Under the pieces are notes generated by a model. The model was not told the DNA's origin. It saw only the letters and a list, made by a program, of their open reading frames with translations, and made no database searches. From Actinomycetes bacterium (GTDB taxonomy: Bacteria > Actinomycetota > Acidimicrobiia > Acidimicrobiales > SZUA-35): 56,363 bases of DNA. Location of the stretch: the NCBI GenBank assembly GCA_024227975.1, contig JAAETV010000163.1, positions 1 to 56,363 of the forward strand, read 5' to 3'. Below are positions 49,233 through 56,363 of the stretch, piece after piece (positions within the stretch are counted from its first letter, which is position 1; each line of letters opens with the position of its first letter). The position numbers and the translations under genes are program-made.

Positions 49233-49973
49233 TCAGGTGGCGATGGGGTCGTCGACCGAGGGGACGATTCGGGGAGTCCAGCGACGTGGCTCGTCGAAAT
49301 GGTGCCCTACGATGCGTCCCTGGGCCATCGAGCCCAGAAACGATGCAGGACCGTCGAAATCTGGCATGACCAGATACACGGCTCCGATGGCTTCCGGAAC
49401 ATGGGCATCACTACCGGCCCCGACCATCAAGCCATGCTGGTGGCCGTAGTCGACGGCCTTCTGATTGAGCGAGGCAAGGCTGGTCTTGGCGTTCTTCCCC
49501 TCAATGGCATCGACGAGACCCTCCCCAACCAGCAGGTCGATCTCTTCGGGTCGAAGGCAGTTCCGCATCGGGTCGAAGGGATGGGGGATGTAGACGATCC
49601 CTCCTTGATCGCGGATTCGCCTGGCCGATTCGAGCGGACCGAGCCCTTGGGGCACCCGCTCGCTGAGGAACAGCCCGATCAGCTCACCTCCTCCTACTCG
49701 CATCTCCTCCCCGATGATCACCCGGCATGGCAACTCGCTGGCCAATTGGCTGGCCCCGGCGATCACATTGTGGTCGGTGATGCAGAGCACATCGATGCGA
49801 CTCGCTTCGATGGCGGCCGCCAGCTCATCGGGGGTCGTGGTGCAATCACCAGACCACATCGAGTGGCTGTGGCAGTCGACACGGACCCAGCCCTCTTCCA
49901 GTTCGTGGCCGAGATGGGGATGGCGTTCCTGCGCTGCCGACTGGGCGCTGGCCGCTGAGTGAGAACCTGTCAT
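49233..49973 (-). CDS. PHP-domain metal-dependent phosphoesterase
   Basis: ATG 49973 overlaps the TldE stop and gives 246 residues. The PHP motifs are DCHSHSMWSGD near residue 31, CITDHNVIAG near 60, IIGEEMRVG near 84, PHPFDP near 124, and GSDAH near 195, each with the metal His or Asp. The family includes nucleotide and histidinol phosphatases; the substrate is unknown. It is the last gene of a TldD-TldE-PHP run. Confidence 0.88.
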   Translation of the reverse strand: MTGSHSAASAQSAAQERHPHLGHELEEGWVRVDCHSHSMWSGDCTTTPDELAAAIEASRIDVLCITDHNVIAGASQLASELPCRVIIGEEMRVGGGELIGLFLSERVPQGLGPLESARRIRDQGGIVYIPHPFDPMRNCLRPEEIDLLVGEGLVDAIEGKNAKTSLASLNQKAVDYGHQHGLMVGAGSDAHVPEAIGAVYLVMPDFDGPASFLGSMAQGRIVGHHFDEPRRWTPRIVPSVDDPIAT

Positions 49974-51319
49974 GATGACCCGGACAGGGCGATGCCGCCC
50001 ACGATCAGCGACGGGGTGCTGACCCCACTCGGGAGGTGCTCCAGGTCCCCGCCGATGGTGGTGACATCGAGCAGGAGGCGTTGCAGGGTTGAGCCAATCG
50101 TGCACTCGCTGACCGGCTCGGCCAATTCTCCGTGGCGGATCATGCGCCCCTCTACCCCGACGGAGAAGTCACCGGACACGGGGTTCACGCCGCTGTGCAG
50201 ACCGGCCAGGCTGAATACCATCAAGCCAAGGCGGCACTGGCCAATGAGCTCGTCGAGCGAGCCCTGCCCGGGGGTAACCGATAGGGCGTGGACGCCAGGG
50301 GCGGGTAGGCCGCGGGTACCGCGGACAGCAGAACCGGTCGAACCGGCCCCCGATCGACGGCCAGTGTATGAGTCGTGAAGGAACCCTTGGAGGATCCCGT
50401 CGACAACGAGGGGAACTGGGCGACAGGCCAGACCCTCACCATCGTGGGAGTCGGCTCCCAACGAGGCTGGATTGGTTGCATCATCGACAAAGGTCAGGTT
50501 CTGGGCCGCCACCTGTTCCCCCACCCGATCGACGAACGGTGAGCGCCCCTTGATGACCCGGTCCCCGGTCAGGGTTCCGGCCACCAATCCGACGATGGTT
50601 GCGGCCATGTGCTGATCGAGCACCAGATCGACCGTGGCGGTCACCGGCTTGGTCGCCCCGATCAGATCGACAGCCTGGGATACGGCCCGGTCGACAACAT
50701 AGTCGACCCTCAGATCGGCCGGATCACGACCACCGTCGTAGGCGAACCCAGTCTGGGTCCTATCACCATCCAGGGCCAGGGCCTGAACCGAGATGCTGGC
50801 CGATGTGGCCTTGGTCGCTGCCTCCATACCCGACGTGCTGACCAGCGCAAATGAGCCCTCATTGTCGCCGTAGCTCGCTACTCGAACACCGGTTACCCGA
50901 GCATCGTGACCCCTGACCCGACGCTCCAAGTCGATGGCCAGGTCGATCTTGTCCTGGTTCGAGGTCTGGCTCACACCCGGTCGCCACAGCTCGATCTCCA
51001 CCGGTTCCACCCCGTCGGGGCGAGCGAGACCGACATAGGGATCCCCCTCGGCGAAGGCGGCATTGTCACGGGCCTCGCTCAACATGTCGGCAACCACATC
51101 TGGCGCGAGCGAACCAGCACTGGCGAAACCCTCGCGGCCATCGATCAAGACCCGGACCCCGATTCCACTGTTATCGGCCGTCGTCAGAGACTCGACCTCG
51201 CCCTCGTAGACCCGAATGCTGCGGGACTGTCCGTAGGAACAGGCAACCTCGATCTCCTCGTTGGCGTTGGCCTGGGTCACCACCCCACGGGCAACAGCCA
51301 ACAGATCATCGGGGGTCAT
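49970..51319 (-). CDS. pmbA: TldE/PmbA-type metallopeptidase subunit
   Basis: ATG 51319 overlaps the TldD stop (ATGA) and gives 449 residues. The PmbA_TldD fold is seen in the Tyr/Gly-rich DNSGIGVRVLIDGREGFAS start segment and the C-terminal GVNPVSGDFSVGVEG motif. It lacks the HExxxH zinc motif, as TldE subunits do. With TldD it forms a heterodimeric protease that degrades unfolded peptides and matures some ribosomal peptides. No precursor peptide gene is seen nearby. Confidence 0.9.
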   Translation of the reverse strand: MTPDDLLAVARGVVTQANANEEIEVACSYGQSRSIRVYEGEVESLTTADNSGIGVRVLIDGREGFASAGSLAPDVVADMLSEARDNAAFAEGDPYVGLARPDGVEPVEIELWRPGVSQTSNQDKIDLAIDLERRVRGHDARVTGVRVASYGDNEGSFALVSTSGMEAATKATSASISVQALALDGDRTQTGFAYDGGRDPADLRVDYVVDRAVSQAVDLIGATKPVTATVDLVLDQHMAATIVGLVAGTLTGDRVIKGRSPFVDRVGEQVAAQNLTFVDDATNPASLGADSHDGEGLACRPVPLVVDGILQGFLHDSYTGRRSGAGSTGSAVRGTRGLPAPGVHALSVTPGQGSLDELIGQCRLGLMVFSLAGLHSGVNPVSGDFSVGVEGRMIRHGELAEPVSECTIGSTLQRLLLDVTTIGGDLEHLPSGVSTPSLIVGGIALSGSS

Positions 51320-52704
51320 GATGCGGTTCCCCCGATCGTCAACTCTGCCACTTTCAGCGTTGGTACCCCATCGCCAACGGGGACACCCTGCCCGTCCTTG
51401 CCGCATGTTCCCGGCGGGCCCATGGCGAAGTCATTGCCGACGGCCTCGATCTCGCGCAACACCTTGGGACCATTGCCGATGAGCTGCCCCTCACGGAGAG
51501 GGGCCGTGATCGTTCCGTCTTCGATGAGGTAGGCCTCGACCATGCCGAACACGAAATCGCCGGAGGCCGTGTTGACCTGGCCCCCACCGAGGCGGGCGAC
51601 GTAGACCCCCCGATCAACACTGGCGATGATGTCGGCGGGATCGGTCGAACCTCCAGCCAGGTAGGTGTTGGTCATCCTCACCATGGGGAGATGGCGATAG
51701 CTCTGGCGGCGCCCATTGCCCGAGCTCGGCCGGCCATCCTGGCGGGATCGGATCCGGTCCCACAAATAGTCGACCAGGATTCCGTCCTCGATGAGGACAT
51801 TCCGCTGGGCCGGAGCGCCCTCGTCGTCGATAGCGAAGCGCCCCCACTCTTCGGCCATGGTTCCGTCGTCGATCAGGGTGACGATGGGTGACGCCACCTG
51901 GTCTCCCAGCCGGTTGGCGAAGGCCGACGCCCCCTTCTTGACCAGATCGGCCTCCAGCCCATGGCCACAGGCTTCGTGGAACAAGACCCCTCCCGAACCG
52001 GGCCCGATGACGACGGGAAGTGTCCCTGATGGGGCCGGACGGGCTACCAGTTTCGATAGGGCCCGCGCCGCGGCTCGGGCGGCCAACTTCTCGACATCGA
52101 ATCGGTCGAACAGTTCGAAACCGATCGAGAGGCCGACGGTTTCGTGGCCGGTCTGGAGTCCAGCGTCACCCGAAGCCACACAGTTGACCGAGAAAAGGGT
52201 CCTGGTTTGATCATCGGTGGCAAGCACCCCATCGGAGTTGGCAACGAGAACGCGGCGACGGCTCTCGGCATAGCGGGCGCTGACCTGAGAGATGGCGGGA
52301 TCCGCTGACCGGGCCACCTCCTCGGCCCTGCGCAATAGCTCGACCTTGGTCACCTTCGGTATCTCTTCTGGCGCTACCCCAATTGGCCCCGGCGTGGTTT
52401 CGACTGCTCGGACGCTGGCCTGGACTGCGTGCCCTGATCCTATGACGACATCGGCGGCTGCGCCCGCGGCCGAGAGCAAGCCATGTTCGGAGAGGTCAGC
52501 GGAATGGGCGAATCCCGTCGAGCCATCGGAGACCACCCGGATTCCCACTCCCCGATCACGACCGGAGGCCAAGCTCTCGATCCGACCATCGTCGAGATGG
52601 ACTGAGGCTCGCCGAACATCCTCAGCGAACACTTCAGCAAACTCGGCCCCGCCGGCCAGCGCTCTTCCGAGCACCGCTTCGACCACATCCTGGCTGATCA
52701 TCAC
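51316..52704 (-). CDS. tldD: TldD metallopeptidase subunit
   Basis: This 462-residue zinc peptidase has the HEACGHGLEADL motif near residue 247 giving HExxxH. The DRGVGIRVVSDGSTGFAHS segment is near the start, and the C-terminal ASGDFVFGMVEAYLIEDG part is usual. It pairs with the TldE gene directly downstream, four-base overlap. The start is ATG 52704 (MMISQDVVE), or the next ATG. Confidence 0.93.
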   Translation of the reverse strand: MMISQDVVEAVLGRALAGGAEFAEVFAEDVRRASVHLDDGRIESLASGRDRGVGIRVVSDGSTGFAHSADLSEHGLLSAAGAAADVVIGSGHAVQASVRAVETTPGPIGVAPEEIPKVTKVELLRRAEEVARSADPAISQVSARYAESRRRVLVANSDGVLATDDQTRTLFSVNCVASGDAGLQTGHETVGLSIGFELFDRFDVEKLAARAAARALSKLVARPAPSGTLPVVIGPGSGGVLFHEACGHGLEADLVKKGASAFANRLGDQVASPIVTLIDDGTMAEEWGRFAIDDEGAPAQRNVLIEDGILVDYLWDRIRSRQDGRPSSGNGRRQSYRHLPMVRMTNTYLAGGSTDPADIIASVDRGVYVARLGGGQVNTASGDFVFGMVEAYLIEDGTITAPLREGQLIGNGPKVLREIEAVGNDFAMGPPGTCGKDGQGVPVGDGVPTLKVAELTIGGTAS

Positions 52705-52819
52705 CTCACCCTAGCGGTCGAGGGTTCGCGGCCCGGATTCGACCGGTAGCCACCCCCGGCCCCGATCGAGGTCGGCGCTGAGGTTTGACCAACAGATCCT
52801 GGCAGGGCACGGTAGAGAC

Positions 52820-53200
52820 ATGTCTCCGGTGCCTGGGTTGGTCGCAACCACATCGCTCACTGTTTCCGGCCCTGATACGGCGCGAGAAATCGGGTCTGGA
52901 TCGGTCCTGGTTCTTGCTACTCCCCGGCTACTCGCTTTGTGTGAGGAAGCGACGATACGAGCGGTTGCCAACCACCTCGATCCAGGGCTGACAACGGTCG
53001 GCGTGCAGGTCAGGCTGGACCATGTCGGACCGAGCCCGATCGGTAGTCAGGTGTCGGCCGAGGCGACCCTGGAGAAGGTGGCGGGACGCAAGCTCTTCTT
53101 CACCGTGAGCGCCCATGATGACCGGGGCCTGGTTGCGGCGGGGAAGGTGACCAGAGTCATCGTCGACGAAGAGGAATTCATGGCCAAGTGCGATGCCTGA
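52820..53200 (+). CDS. Hotdog-fold thioesterase (FlK-like)
   Basis: This 126-residue protein has the pattern of fluoroacetyl-CoA thioesterase-like proteins: an early VLATPRLLALCEEATIRAV helix with the Glu, then TTVGVQVRLDHVGPSPIG, and KLFFTVSAHDDRGLVAAG at the back of the sheet. The cellular substrate is unknown; in most bacteria these are general acyl-CoA hydrolases. It stands between tldD (divergent) and dxs. Confidence 0.85.
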   Translation: MSPVPGLVATTSLTVSGPDTAREIGSGSVLVLATPRLLALCEEATIRAVANHLDPGLTTVGVQVRLDHVGPSPIGSQVSAEATLEKVAGRKLFFTVSAHDDRGLVAAGKVTRVIVDEEEFMAKCDA

Positions 53201-53289
53201 CAGTTCTGAGTCAGGATCGTCAGAGTTCTTGCCACCTCGGCCTCGTTACCAGCGCTCCCTAGCGCTACCGTTTCCACCGAGGTAGGCCC

Positions 53290-55173
53290 ATGATTCTCGA
53301 GTCAATCCAGCGTCCGAGCGACCTTCGTGAACTCGACACGAAGCAGCTGGAACAGCTGTGCGAGGAGATAAGGGAGTTCATCGTCGAGACGGTGAACCGC
53401 ACGGGTGGTCATCTCGGCTCCAATCTCGGCATCGTCGAACTGACCATCGCCTTGCACCGCGTCTTGTCATCACCTCGCGACATCATCTTGTTCGATACCG
53501 GGCATCAAGCCTATGTCCACAAGCTGCTAACAGGCCGCCAGGATATCTTCCCCTCGCTGAAGCAGGGAGGGGGGATGTCCGGCTACCCCAATCGGGCCGA
53601 GTCTGATCATGACTGGATCGAGAACAGCCATGCTTCGACCGTGCTCAGCTACGCCCACGGCCTAGCCACCGCCATCGAGCGGGGTGAGCCAACAGAAGGA
53701 GGCAGCTCCCGTCGGCGGCGCGTCGTTGCTGTCCTCGGCGATGGCTCCATGACCGGTGGTATGGCCTTCGAGGGCCTCAACAATCTCGGCCACTCTGGAG
53801 CCAATGTCACCGTCATCCTCAACGACAATGGGCGTTCCTATGCACCGACCGTCTCACAATTGTCGGACAGCCTGGTCAAGATCCGCTCGAATCCGGTCTA
53901 TATGCGCCGTCAACGGCGGCTGGAGAGCTTGACCGAGCGCATTCCCCTCATTGGGAGGCTCTCACTGAAAGGCATCCGAGCGTCGAAGGCCGCCATCCGC
54001 GAGGCGTTCGAGCCCCAAGCATTCTTCGAGCCCCTCGGGGTCCGCTACATGGGGCCTTTTGATGGGCACGACATCGCCGAAATGGAAACGGCTCTGGTCA
54101 ATGCCGGCAAGTTCGAAGGTCCCGTAGTCCTCCACGTCAAGACTCAGAAGGGGCGTGGCTACGCCCCGGCCGAAAACGACGAGATCAAGAAGATGCACGA
54201 CGCATCACCGCGCTTCCTCGACGGCGAAGTACGGCTGAGCCCGCCACCGGGCAAGAAGCCTGACAGCTACACCGAGGCATTCACCGAGGGCCTGGTGAAG
54301 CTGGGGGAAGCCCACTCTGATGTTGTAGCGATTACGGCGGCCATGCCCGATGCGACCGGCCTGTTGCCGTTCTGCGAACGATTCCCCGATCGCTTCTTCG
54401 ATGTCGGCATCGCCGAGCAGCATGCAGTAACAGCTGCAGCCGGAATGGCCATGGGTGGGCTCCGGCCCGTCATCGCCCTCTACTCAACGTTCCTCACCAG
54501 GGCCTTCGATCAGGTGAACCTCGATGTCGGCCTCCACCGGCTGCCTGTCATCTTCTGCCTCGACCGGGCCGGGGTGACCGGCAGCGACGGCCCCTCCCAC
54601 CACGGCATCCTCGACATGGTCTTGCTGTCGAAGGTGGCGGGAATGACGATCTTCTGCCCCTCGTCCTATCAAGAGCTCCTCCAGATGATGGAGGACGCCT
54701 ACGAGCTGATCGACGGCCCGTCCTGCATCCGCTGGCCCAAGACGCCTGCCCCCTCGGTGACCGCCGATCAGGTCGGCACCGGGCTGCGGGCTCGGCTGGT
54801 GACCCAAGGCGACGGTGAGCTGTGTCTGATCGGTGCCGGCAAGATGCTCGGCGCAGCCCAGGCTGCAGCCGAAGAGTTGGCAGCCGAGGGGATCTCAGCC
54901 ACGGTCTGGGACCCTCGGGTCATCAAGCCGATCGACGAGACACTGCTCGGGGCCGCAGCCGAGCACCGGATCGTGATCACCGTCGAAGACGGCTTGGCCG
55001 ACGGCGGCTTCGGCTCGATGGTCGGCCAGCAGCTGGCGGGGCGAGGCCCCACCATCCATGCCATGGGCGTCCCAACGGAGTACATCCCCCACGATGGGGC
55101 CGACGTCATCCTGGCCCGCCTCGGCCTCGACGGGCCCGGGGTTGCGGCCCTAGCCCGCCAAGCCCTGAGTTGA
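53290..55173 (+). CDS. dxs: 1-deoxy-D-xylulose-5-phosphate synthase
   Basis: This 627-residue thiamine-diphosphate enzyme makes DXP from pyruvate and glyceraldehyde 3-phosphate for isoprenoid synthesis. GDGSMTGG near residue 151 binds ThDP and Mg, and GIAEQHAVTAAAGMA near 375 has the catalytic Glu. HLGSNLGIVELTIALH near the start and GVTGSDGPSHHG near 430 are family motifs. ATG 53290 is preceded by GAGGTAGG. Its 3' end overlaps the convergent EAL gene by 24 bp. Confidence 0.96.
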   Translation: MILESIQRPSDLRELDTKQLEQLCEEIREFIVETVNRTGGHLGSNLGIVELTIALHRVLSSPRDIILFDTGHQAYVHKLLTGRQDIFPSLKQGGGMSGYPNRAESDHDWIENSHASTVLSYAHGLATAIERGEPTEGGSSRRRRVVAVLGDGSMTGGMAFEGLNNLGHSGANVTVILNDNGRSYAPTVSQLSDSLVKIRSNPVYMRRQRRLESLTERIPLIGRLSLKGIRASKAAIREAFEPQAFFEPLGVRYMGPFDGHDIAEMETALVNAGKFEGPVVLHVKTQKGRGYAPAENDEIKKMHDASPRFLDGEVRLSPPPGKKPDSYTEAFTEGLVKLGEAHSDVVAITAAMPDATGLLPFCERFPDRFFDVGIAEQHAVTAAAGMAMGGLRPVIALYSTFLTRAFDQVNLDVGLHRLPVIFCLDRAGVTGSDGPSHHGILDMVLLSKVAGMTIFCPSSYQELLQMMEDAYELIDGPSCIRWPKTPAPSVTADQVGTGLRARLVTQGDGELCLIGAGKMLGAAQAAAEELAAEGISATVWDPRVIKPIDETLLGAAAEHRIVITVEDGLADGGFGSMVGQQLAGRGPTIHAMGVPTEYIPHDGADVILARLGLDGPGVAALARQALS

Positions 55174-56097
55174 TCGAACCGGCAGCGGCCCCAGGGCACG
55201 ACCGGTGCCCTCGCTACATCCTGCCACCCTCATGGTACGGACGGCTTGGGCCGTCTCCAGGCCGTCGATCATGATCCGGCAGCGAAGACTCTGGGCCAGC
55301 TCGACAAGAGCGTCGAGGTCGGAGCTGGCCACGGTCTGGTTTCGCCTCCGATCGCGGTCAGGAAGGTCCTGACCGGCACTGAACGACATCGGGTCGATGC
55401 GGATCACGTCGAAGGGGAATCGTCGGAGCAGCTCGGTGGCTGGTGGCCCGATGACATCGCCCTCGAAGGCAACCCTGACCCCATGAGACTTGAGCCGTTG
55501 CAGGTTCGGCCATAGGGACTCGAACCCGATGTCGGGGTCGACGGAGAGCAGCAACTGTCTCGGTTCGACTCCGGCGCGACGTACAGCATTCTTCACCGTT
55601 GGCAAGAAGGACTCGTCGGCAATGAAGCGATCATCGAGCATGACGGTCACATGGACCTGGCCGCCGGTCTGACCCATGTTGAGCTGGTCCTCCACCCGAC
55701 TCAGGGAGCTGATGGCGCGCTCTACCAGCCAGGTATTGGCGGCAACAAGCAGGTCACGAGCCTCGACGGACCGTAGCAATCCGCGCCCACGCAAGGGCGA
55801 CGGGACCCCGATCGATGCCAGACCCCGCCTCCCCCCATCGACGACGGTATCGACGCCGACAAAGCGGTCAGAGGCCAGGTCGTAGATCGGGGCCAGTTCC
55901 AGACCGAGACGATTCCGATGGATGGCAGCCTTCAATTCCACCTGGTGTCGCTCGTCGACGCTGCGAGCGTGACCTCCGTGGTTGTCCTCCTCGGTTCCCA
56001 GGGCGGCACCGGGCCGGGGCGCCACCTGGAGGAGGCGTCGGGCCGGGGTTGAACCTGGGGCCAGCCGTTTATCGGCTCGGATACGGCGAGAGGTCAT
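55150..56097 (-). CDS. Degenerate EAL-domain protein
   Basis: This 315-residue protein has an Arg-rich N-terminus and an EAL-like barrel. The pattern is recognisable (LELAPIYDLASDRFVGVD, then FPFDVIRIDPMSF, then IDGLETAQAVRTMRVAGC). The EAL signature itself, the DDFG loop (FEGDVIG here) and the C-terminal QG motif (EGTGRALG) are altered. It probably does not cleave cyclic-di-GMP and may bind it or act as a protein scaffold. It is convergent with dxs and divergent from the lipoprotein at the right edge. Confidence 0.7.
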   Translation of the reverse strand: MTSRRIRADKRLAPGSTPARRLLQVAPRPGAALGTEEDNHGGHARSVDERHQVELKAAIHRNRLGLELAPIYDLASDRFVGVDTVVDGGRRGLASIGVPSPLRGRGLLRSVEARDLLVAANTWLVERAISSLSRVEDQLNMGQTGGQVHVTVMLDDRFIADESFLPTVKNAVRRAGVEPRQLLLSVDPDIGFESLWPNLQRLKSHGVRVAFEGDVIGPPATELLRRFPFDVIRIDPMSFSAGQDLPDRDRRRNQTVASSDLDALVELAQSLRCRIMIDGLETAQAVRTMRVAGCSEGTGRALGPLPVRSTQGLAG

Positions 56098-56222
56098 AGC
56101 AAGCGTCGTCCTGGTTCCAATGATCGGATTCCGACACCGACAACTTGAGCGGCCGCTGGTGAATCTCCCTGGTCAGGAGGGGGCGCCGACCGACCGCGGA
56201 GCAGGTCCGCTAGCGTTGCGAC

Positions 56223-56363
56223 GTGCCACTGGAGCGTCTTTACCCAACCGGCCTGCACCTATTCACCGGTGGAGCGGCTCTGGTGGCCCTGACCACCTTG
56301 GCCGCGGCTTGTGCCAGTTCGGTTGAAGGGACCCAGGCCGTCGTCGGCCAGTTGGGCGATGCG
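56223..56363 (+). CDS. Lipoprotein, partial at the right edge
   Basis: A GTG at 56223 opens a frame that stays open for 47 codons to the window end. The product starts VPLERLYPTGLHLF and has a hydrophobic stretch ending in a lipobox (LAAAC), followed by SSVEGTQAVVGQ. It is a probable lipid-anchored exported protein; the rest is missing, so its function is unknown. It is divergent from the EAL-like gene. Confidence 0.6.
   Translation, partial: MPLERLYPTGLHLFTGGAALVALTTLAAACASSVEGTQAVVGQLGDA

Noticed and set aside
49970..52704. TldD/TldE as part of a ribosomal-peptide biosynthetic cluster
   Set aside because: No precursor peptide, radical SAM maturase or transporter lies beside them; the neighbours are a PHP phosphoesterase and a thioesterase.

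Overview
The window is high-GC DNA (roughly 63-66% by eye) that reads as a free-living, probably aerobic actinobacterium. The protein sequences look more like the Acidimicrobiia branch than Streptomyces or Mycobacterium. Support for this is indirect: GTG starts, OmpR-type two-component genes, a TIGR03084-type DinB protein, NDMA-type alcohol dehydrogenases, a glp/moeA-sepX-like block, Tad-pilus-type pieces and a LysM/winged-helix membrane regulator. No rRNA or ribosomal protein gene is present, so the placement is an inference.

Layout. 1-3173: the end of a Tad-pilus-type region (LysM/winged-helix membrane protein running off the left edge, prepilin peptidase). 3183-6702: secreted and hypothetical proteins with two structured intergenic regions. 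6786-17747: aminopeptidase N, metallophosphatase, DHA2 exporter, zinc alcohol dehydrogenase, NfeD/flotillin pair, DinB-type protein, M50B membrane peptidase and YqeY-like protein. 17839-25039: a two-component system, a Nudix hydrolase, a thioredoxin-like lipoprotein with an in-frame UGA, a membrane-anchored molybdopterin oxidoreductase, an M23 endopeptidase and a phosphoribosyltransferase. 25129-36103: a degradative block (acyl-CoA dehydrogenase, MBL lactonase, 3-hydroxyisobutyrate-type dehydrogenase, alpha-methylacyl-CoA racemase type CoA transferase, two alcohol dehydrogenases, NicX-like protein, acyl-CoA ligase). 36247-39410: exonuclease III and a transmembrane Ser/Thr kinase with a threonine-rich stalk. 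40035-42715: thiolase plus a linalool dehydratase/isomerase-like gene with two in-frame UGA codons. 42776-43227: a decayed helix-turn-helix remnant, a 99-bp tandem repeat and tRNA-Ala. 43288-47916: SepX/GlpR-like membrane protein, moaC, moaA, glp/moeA and galU. 48124-56363: FmdB-type zinc ribbon, SAF-domain protein, PHP phosphoesterase, TldE/TldD pair, thioesterase, dxs, a degenerate EAL protein and the start of a lipoprotein.

The standout is selenocysteine. The gene at 41255-42715 stays open for 487 codons except for two UGA codons nine codons apart. They fall where linalool dehydratase/isomerases have their two catalytic cysteines. Eighteen nucleotides after the second UGA is a hairpin whose apical loop is GGUCU, the same loop sequence and spacing I recall for the E. 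coli fdhF SECIS. Independently, at 20492-21130, a UGA replaces the first Cys of a WCPVC-type thioredoxin motif and is followed by a perfect 8-bp hairpin. UGA is a normal stop elsewhere in the window, so a changed genetic code is excluded. I therefore read these as two selenoproteins, one of them an apparent double-selenocysteine (Sec/Sec) LinD-family enzyme that I do not know to have been described. No sel genes lie in the window.

The selenoredoxin lipoprotein is divergent from the molybdopterin oxidoreductase, and moaA, moaC and glp are present, which suggests linked extracytoplasmic redox chemistry. The racemase, thiolase, dehydrogenases and LinD-like enzyme together suggest breakdown of methyl-branched or isoprenoid compounds. 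That substrate is inference only.
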